Below the pieces are notes generated by a model. It made no database searches. It was not told the origin of the DNA and was given only the letters and a program-made list of their open reading frames with translations. The translations under genes were made by a program, and so were the position numbers. From NCBI GenBank assembly GCA_012032575.1, contig JAAUSP010000328.1, positions 1 through 8,227 of the forward strand: 8,227 nt of DNA, written 5' to 3'. Shown here piece by piece: positions 5,405 to 8,227 of this stretch; position 1 is the stretch's first letter, and every line of letters starts with the position of its first letter. Source of the stretch: Anaerolineales bacterium. Lineage in GTDB: Bacteria > Chloroflexota > Anaerolineae > 4572-78 > J111.

Positions 5405-5424
5405 AAATTCGGAGGCTTTCCACG

Positions 5425-5727
5425 TCAGGCCGGGTGACTGAGCACCAACTCGTAATGCTCCACCGTCGGGAACGGGTCATAAAAGGGGTGTAATAACCGC
5501 TTCCACTCCTGGTACTCCGCCGACTGGCGAAAGCCAACGGTATGGTCTTCCAGAGTTTCCCAGCGCACCAGCAGCACATACCGGTTGGACGCTTCCAGAC
5601 AGCGCTGCAACTCGTGGCCGAGGTAGCCTTTCATCGAGGCGATGATCGGGGAAGCCTGGCGAAAGGCGGCCTCGAACGCTTCGGTTTGGTCTGTTTTTAC
5701 ATTTAAAATGGCAACTTCAAGGATCAT
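5425..5727 (-). CDS. Antibiotic biosynthesis monooxygenase (ABM) fold protein
   Basis: This 100-aa protein has the ABM layout: initial strand MILEVAILNVK, helix EAFEAAFRQASPIIASMKGY, strand LGHELQRCLEASNRYVLLVR, then WETLEDHTVGFRQSAEYQEW and LLHPFYDPFPTVEHYELV. Proteins of this dimeric ferredoxin-like fold include quinol monooxygenases and many uncharacterised members; a substrate cannot be predicted. The ATG at 5727 lies 11 nt beyond the TAA of the upstream Uma2 frame, so the two are probably co-transcribed. No strong ribosome site is seen. Family assignment is fairly sure, activity is not. Confidence 0.8.
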   Translation of the reverse strand: MILEVAILNVKTDQTEAFEAAFRQASPIIASMKGYLGHELQRCLEASNRYVLLVRWETLEDHTVGFRQSAEYQEWKRLLHPFYDPFPTVEHYELVLSHPA

Positions 5728-5738
5728 CGTCGTGTTCT

Positions 5739-6287
5739 TTACTGTTGTTGGCGTTGAGTCGAGCAGATGTCGTTGACAGACAGACTAAAATCGGCCAGCA
5801 CTTCCGAACGAGTCTGCTCGCCGGGGCCAAAACTGCCCAGAGGAGCATAAGCTTGCCCCCGCAGGACATTGATCTCAACCGTACAGGTGTCGGGATCAAT
5901 GATCCAATACTCCCGCACGCCGGCCTGGGCATAAACCCGAAACTTGGTGCGCCGGTCGAGGGCAACTGTATCAGGAGAGAGAATTTCCACAATCAGGTCA
6001 GGCGCTCCCTCGATGAATTTTTCTTTGATAATATCGAGGCGGTCAGATGCGATAAAAAGCAAATCAGGCTGGACCGGGCTGGTTAAATCGGGCAAATTGA
6101 CATCAATGGGGGCGAAAAATGCTTCTCCAACCGGCAGTTGTTTCAAATATTCCCACAGATAACCATGCAAACGGGCTATAATTCTCTGATGAAGAGTTTG
6201 AGGAGCCGGACTCATATACAAGTCTCCTTCAATCACCTCATAGCGCATGCCATTATCCGGCAGCCGGCGTAATCCTCGTAAGTCCAC
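5739..6287 (-). CDS. Uma2-family (DUF820) putative restriction endonuclease, 5' frameshifted
   Basis: The PD-(D/E)XK fold family signature is clear: RLPDNGMRYEVIEGDLYMSP (E17), VQPDLLFI (D75), APDLIVEILSPDT (E101), KFRVYAQAGVREYWIIDP. Uma2 proteins are very abundant in Chloroflexota and Cyanobacteria, often in many copies, with unclear biological role. The GTG at 6287 opens this frame but gives an atypical N-terminus (DLRGLRR). The expected TYEDY segment is found just upstream in another frame, starting from ATG 6349 with a good ribosome site. A single missing base near 6266-6267 explains this. As given, the frame keeps all catalytic-core residues I can identify but loses its native start. 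It may be a pseudogene or a sequencing error. Confidence 0.85.
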   Translation of the reverse strand: MDLRGLRRLPDNGMRYEVIEGDLYMSPAPQTLHQRIIARLHGYLWEYLKQLPVGEAFFAPIDVNLPDLTSPVQPDLLFIASDRLDIIKEKFIEGAPDLIVEILSPDTVALDRRTKFRVYAQAGVREYWIIDPDTCTVEINVLRGQAYAPLGSFGPGEQTRSEVLADFSLSVNDICSTQRQQQ

Positions 6288-6349
6288 GCTCCCTGCGGGG
6301 GAGGCCAGGTTGCCTCATGTGGTGGTTGGGTTATCATTTCTACAGGCAT
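6233..6349 (-). pseudogene. Native N-terminus of the Uma2 gene, out of frame with its body
   Basis: ATG 6349 is preceded at 7 nt by AGGAG (complement of 6357-6361). It encodes MPVEMITQPPHEATW, a Pro-rich stretch, then GAWTYEDYA at the place where Uma2 proteins carry 'TYEDYxRLPxxGxRYEVI'. It then runs out of frame to TGA 6233-6235. Adding one base near CC at 6266-6267 (GCC-CGG instead of GCCGG) joins it to RLPDNGMRYEVIEG. This, rather than GTG 6287, is the likely true start of the gene. Confidence 0.75.
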
Positions 6350-6555
6350 TAATTGACTCCTACCCTCTATCTCTCAGCAAGCTCACCCGAAATTTTTAGT
6401 AGTTTTCTTTTATGGGTGTCAATCTCTGACTACCAGGGGATGCGCTCCTTCTCCTATCTTCTATCCTCCCCATTATCTTTCCTCTCTTTCAATTGCTCCT
6501 AACGCTCACATCGACGCTTTCTGTGCCTCGGTCAAGCCGGTGACGCCAGTGATGT
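6350..6555. other. Intergenic gap between the Uma2 and radical SAM genes
   Basis: About 200 bp without an intact gene. It holds the Uma2 ribosome site (6357-6361) and a pyrimidine-rich tract (about 6447-6500, purine-rich on the - strand with AGGATAGAAGATAGGAG-like words). Its right part is a small coding-like remnant described separately. No clear promoter or terminator hairpin was seen. Confidence 0.5.
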
Positions 6556-6559
6556 TCAT
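6473..6559 (-). pseudogene. Possible remnant of a small gene interrupted by TGA
   Basis: From ATG 6559 the frame reads MNITGVTGLTEAQKASM, then TGA (6506-6508), then ALGAIEREER and TAA (6473-6475). The text on both sides of the TGA reads like one continuous protein end ('LTEAQKA-(L)-xALGAIE'), suggesting a decayed gene with a nonsense change. No family is recognised, and the stretch is short enough that chance is possible. It overlaps the stop codon of the radical SAM gene by a few bases. Confidence 0.3.
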
Positions 6560-6561
6560 AC
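6551..6561. repeat. Left copy of an 11-bp inverted repeat flanking the AT-rich block
   Basis: GATGTTCATAC at 6551-6561 is the exact complement of GTATGAACATC at 8080-8090. It overlaps the radical SAM stop codon. The two copies lie at the two edges of the AT-rich block. An 11-bp match can arise by chance in a window this size; its placement is what makes it notable. Confidence 0.4.
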
Positions 6562-8187
6562 ATTTATAGGATCTGCTTTATATCTGACTTGGTAATGTTT
6601 CATGACTTCAATCACAACTTTTGGCGTTGTACCATTAAAACTAAAGAAGTCATTAGAGTGGATAATTGACTCCGCATGCTTCAATTCATCCGCATTTAAA
6701 TTTTTAAACTGATAAAACCATTGTTCTGTTTTGCCATCGTTCTCAAAATGATCACGATAGATGATATAATCCTCTGGCATCATCAAAATCTTAAAGAATT
6801 CCTCAATATCTTTCCCAAATGCTCGATTGAAAAATTCAGGGTTTACTGTTACAACCCCACCCGTTGCATTTAAGATAGATTGAATCGCACGGATATATTT
6901 ACGATTCCAATGGGTCCCAATATAAGTGCGGTCTTTTGAATCGTCTCCGTAAAGCGGAATAAATTTCATGGGGAAAGAGTAAACTGTTGACTCTAGTTCT
7001 ATATTCAAATCTAAATTTATTTTTAATCTATTCCAAAGGTCAGCCGGTTTATCCTTGTAATTGAACAAGATATAATTTGATAGTGTTCGTACACCATATT
7101 TATCAGCCAACCGAATTGCTTTTTCATAAGGTTCACGTAGTGAGATATGATCAAAAGCGATTCGCATAGGTCTAATAGGAAGCTGGCTTAAGAGTTTCAT
7201 ATTTTCTTCGTTAACATACCGACAATCAATCCCTTGATTAAAATCTATATATCGGTATTTTGGTAACTTATTCCGATAAACTTCTATAAACTCATTAATT
7301 TCAGTCCTTACATCCAAAAGGTTCTCTTTTTTAAAAGTGCCAAAAGAATCTAAACCTCGGCTATGAAGTAACTGGTAATACTGTTTTTGAATTTCAACTC
7401 GCTTGATTCTCCTTTTTCCAAAATCCATCAACAGGTTAAATACTTTCTCTAAGTATTTCCGTTCATTTAATTCACTATCACCGTTTAACAAATATTCTGT
7501 CAAAATCATAAAATAATTGGGTTCAACAAATTTAGCGCCTTTTTCAAAACCCATATCCAGTATTTCCTGAATAATTTCAGGAAATCGAGGGGATCCCAAA
7601 ACATTATTATCCATTAAAATCAAATCTTTGCGCTCTCCATGCTTTTGAGCAATAAGTTTGATTTGACCGGCAATAGATATCTTTTCTTTATAAATAGGCT
7701 CTAATTTTGGTACCGCACAAAAACTGCATGTGCGAGTACATCCCTTAGTCATATAGGTTAAATAACCCGTGTCAAGTGGATAATGATGTTCGATTGTTTC
7801 GAGAATACTATAATCAGGTGTAATTTCGTCAATAATAATTTTGTTATCATCAAGTATACCTGACTTATCTAACAGGCCGACAAGAATATTCCTACCAACA
7901 GACAGACCAGTTTCTTGAGCAAATAAATCGGGGATTAGTGAAGCAGCTACACCACCTACATATAAACTATCAATGGATTTTACAATCTTCTTGGCAAATT
8001 CGATTGCTTCAACTGTCTGTTTCCAATAAAAGGTAAATAGAGTTGTTACGTAAACTCTATCCCATATTCTTTCGGGGGTGTATGAACATCGGAATCCTGG
8101 GCGCTGGAAGCTGGGGTACCGCGCGGGCGACGCGGTGCGCGCTCGGCCCGACGAGCTGCAGGGCAGGGCTGGAGGATCTCGGCGCAT
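6556..8187 (-). CDS. Radical SAM protein, 5' end replaced by foreign sequence
   Basis: The radical SAM cluster motif CTRTCSFC (Cys150, Cys154, Cys157 of the 543-residue frame) binds the [4Fe-4S] cluster that cleaves S-adenosylmethionine. Before it, YVGGVAASLIPDLFAQETG and TPDYSILE resemble the end of a B12-binding-like Rossmann domain in this superfamily. After it come IDFNQGIDCRYVNEENMKLL, PMRIAFDHIS and TLSNYILFNYKD, fitting a partial TIM barrel with a family-specific C-terminal region. The substrate is unknown. Homologous-looking sequence begins only at about residue 39 (ERIWDRVYVTTLF). Residues 1-38 come from GC-rich DNA that reads as gpsA on the other strand, so the true N-terminus is missing. 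The gene is far more AT-rich than the rest of the window, has no ribosome site at the nominal start, and probably comes by transfer or from a chimeric join. Confidence 0.75.
   Translation of the reverse strand: MRRDPPALPCSSSGRARTASPARYPSFQRPGFRCSYTPERIWDRVYVTTLFTFYWKQTVEAIEFAKKIVKSIDSLYVGGVAASLIPDLFAQETGLSVGRNILVGLLDKSGILDDNKIIIDEITPDYSILETIEHHYPLDTGYLTYMTKGCTRTCSFCAVPKLEPIYKEKISIAGQIKLIAQKHGERKDLILMDNNVLGSPRFPEIIQEILDMGFEKGAKFVEPNYFMILTEYLLNGDSELNERKYLEKVFNLLMDFGKRRIKRVEIQKQYYQLLHSRGLDSFGTFKKENLLDVRTEINEFIEVYRNKLPKYRYIDFNQGIDCRYVNEENMKLLSQLPIRPMRIAFDHISLREPYEKAIRLADKYGVRTLSNYILFNYKDKPADLWNRLKINLDLNIELESTVYSFPMKFIPLYGDDSKDRTYIGTHWNRKYIRAIQSILNATGGVVTVNPEFFNRAFGKDIEEFFKILMMPEDYIIYRDHFENDGKTEQWFYQFKNLNADELKHAESIIHSNDFFSFNGTTPKVVIEVMKHYQVRYKADPINV
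8080..8090. repeat. Right copy of the 11-bp inverted repeat
   Basis: GTATGAACATC marks the point where AT-rich radical SAM DNA gives way to GC-rich sequence. It contains the ATG of the gpsA-like start. Confidence 0.4.
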
Positions 8188-8204
8188 GGGAATCGGCCGA
8201 ATGA
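8082..8204 (+). pseudogene. gpsA-like N-terminal fragment (glycerol-3-phosphate dehydrogenase start)
   Basis: ATG 8082, preceded by GGGGG (8074-8078), opens MNIGILGAGSWGTA. This is essentially the consensus N-terminus of GpsA, NAD(P)-dependent glycerol-3-phosphate dehydrogenase, with the GxGxxG dinucleotide-binding loop. After residue 14 the frame no longer resembles GpsA and stops at TGA 8202-8204; other frames do not restore the homology. It opposes the radical SAM frame on the other strand. It is either a broken fragment or a chimeric sequence end; the full gene is not here. Confidence 0.45.
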
Positions 8205-8227
8205 TCCGCCAACCGATGACGCCGGCC

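Noticed and set aside
8101..8227. A complete gene in the last 127 bases
   Set aside because: Several frames are open because of high GC, but beyond the short gpsA-like start none shows recognisable protein sequence.

Overview
The window carries an ethanolamine-utilisation-type bacterial microcompartment (BMC) gene cluster on the + strand, followed by accessory genes on the - strand. The organism is probably a high-GC, non-enterobacterial environmental bacterium. A Chloroflexota-like lineage is my best guess. It rests only on overall style: a Uma2 endonuclease, intergenic hairpins built from short tandem repeats, and an eut-like set in an unusual order. It is an inference, not a demonstrated assignment.

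Layout. Positions 1-138 are the tail of an ISAs1-type insertion sequence (transposase C-terminus plus a probable right end). From 174 to about 4477 runs a compact BMC operon: a hexameric shell protein with a long disordered N-terminal extension and a second, well-placed internal start; EutQ (cupin); EutT (cobalamin adenosyltransferase, overlapping eutQ by 4 nt); EutJ (Hsp70/actin-fold ATPase); a tandem-BMC trimeric shell protein; and a 127-aa protein that combines the EutQ/EutT N-terminal module with a Pro/Ala linker and an amphipathic C-terminal helix like an encapsulation peptide. A two-TM, GIDE-like membrane protein follows (4643-5329). Convergent to these, on the - strand, are an ABM-fold monooxygenase-like protein and a frameshifted Uma2-family nuclease. 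The last third is an AT-rich radical SAM gene whose 5' end is fused to unrelated GC-rich sequence starting like gpsA.

How it fits together. EutT would make adenosylcobalamin for a B12-dependent signature enzyme (ethanolamine ammonia-lyase or a relative) that is not in this window. EutJ may act as a chaperone/reactivation-type ATPase. EutQ is an accessory cupin with reported acetate kinase activity in Salmonella. The two shell proteins and the 127-aa protein would build and fill the compartment. Core enzymes (EutBC, aldehyde/alcohol dehydrogenases, PTAC) are absent and may lie elsewhere in the genome.

Most striking non-coding feature: every real intergenic gap from 690 to 5424 is occupied by a repeat structure. 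These are either a long hairpin whose arms are degenerate tandem copies of a 7-10 bp word (a different word in each gap) or a ~105-bp MITE-like element with 14-16 bp terminal inverted repeats (two copies, opposite orientation). One hairpin of the same style sits in frame inside eutT and lengthens its interdomain linker.
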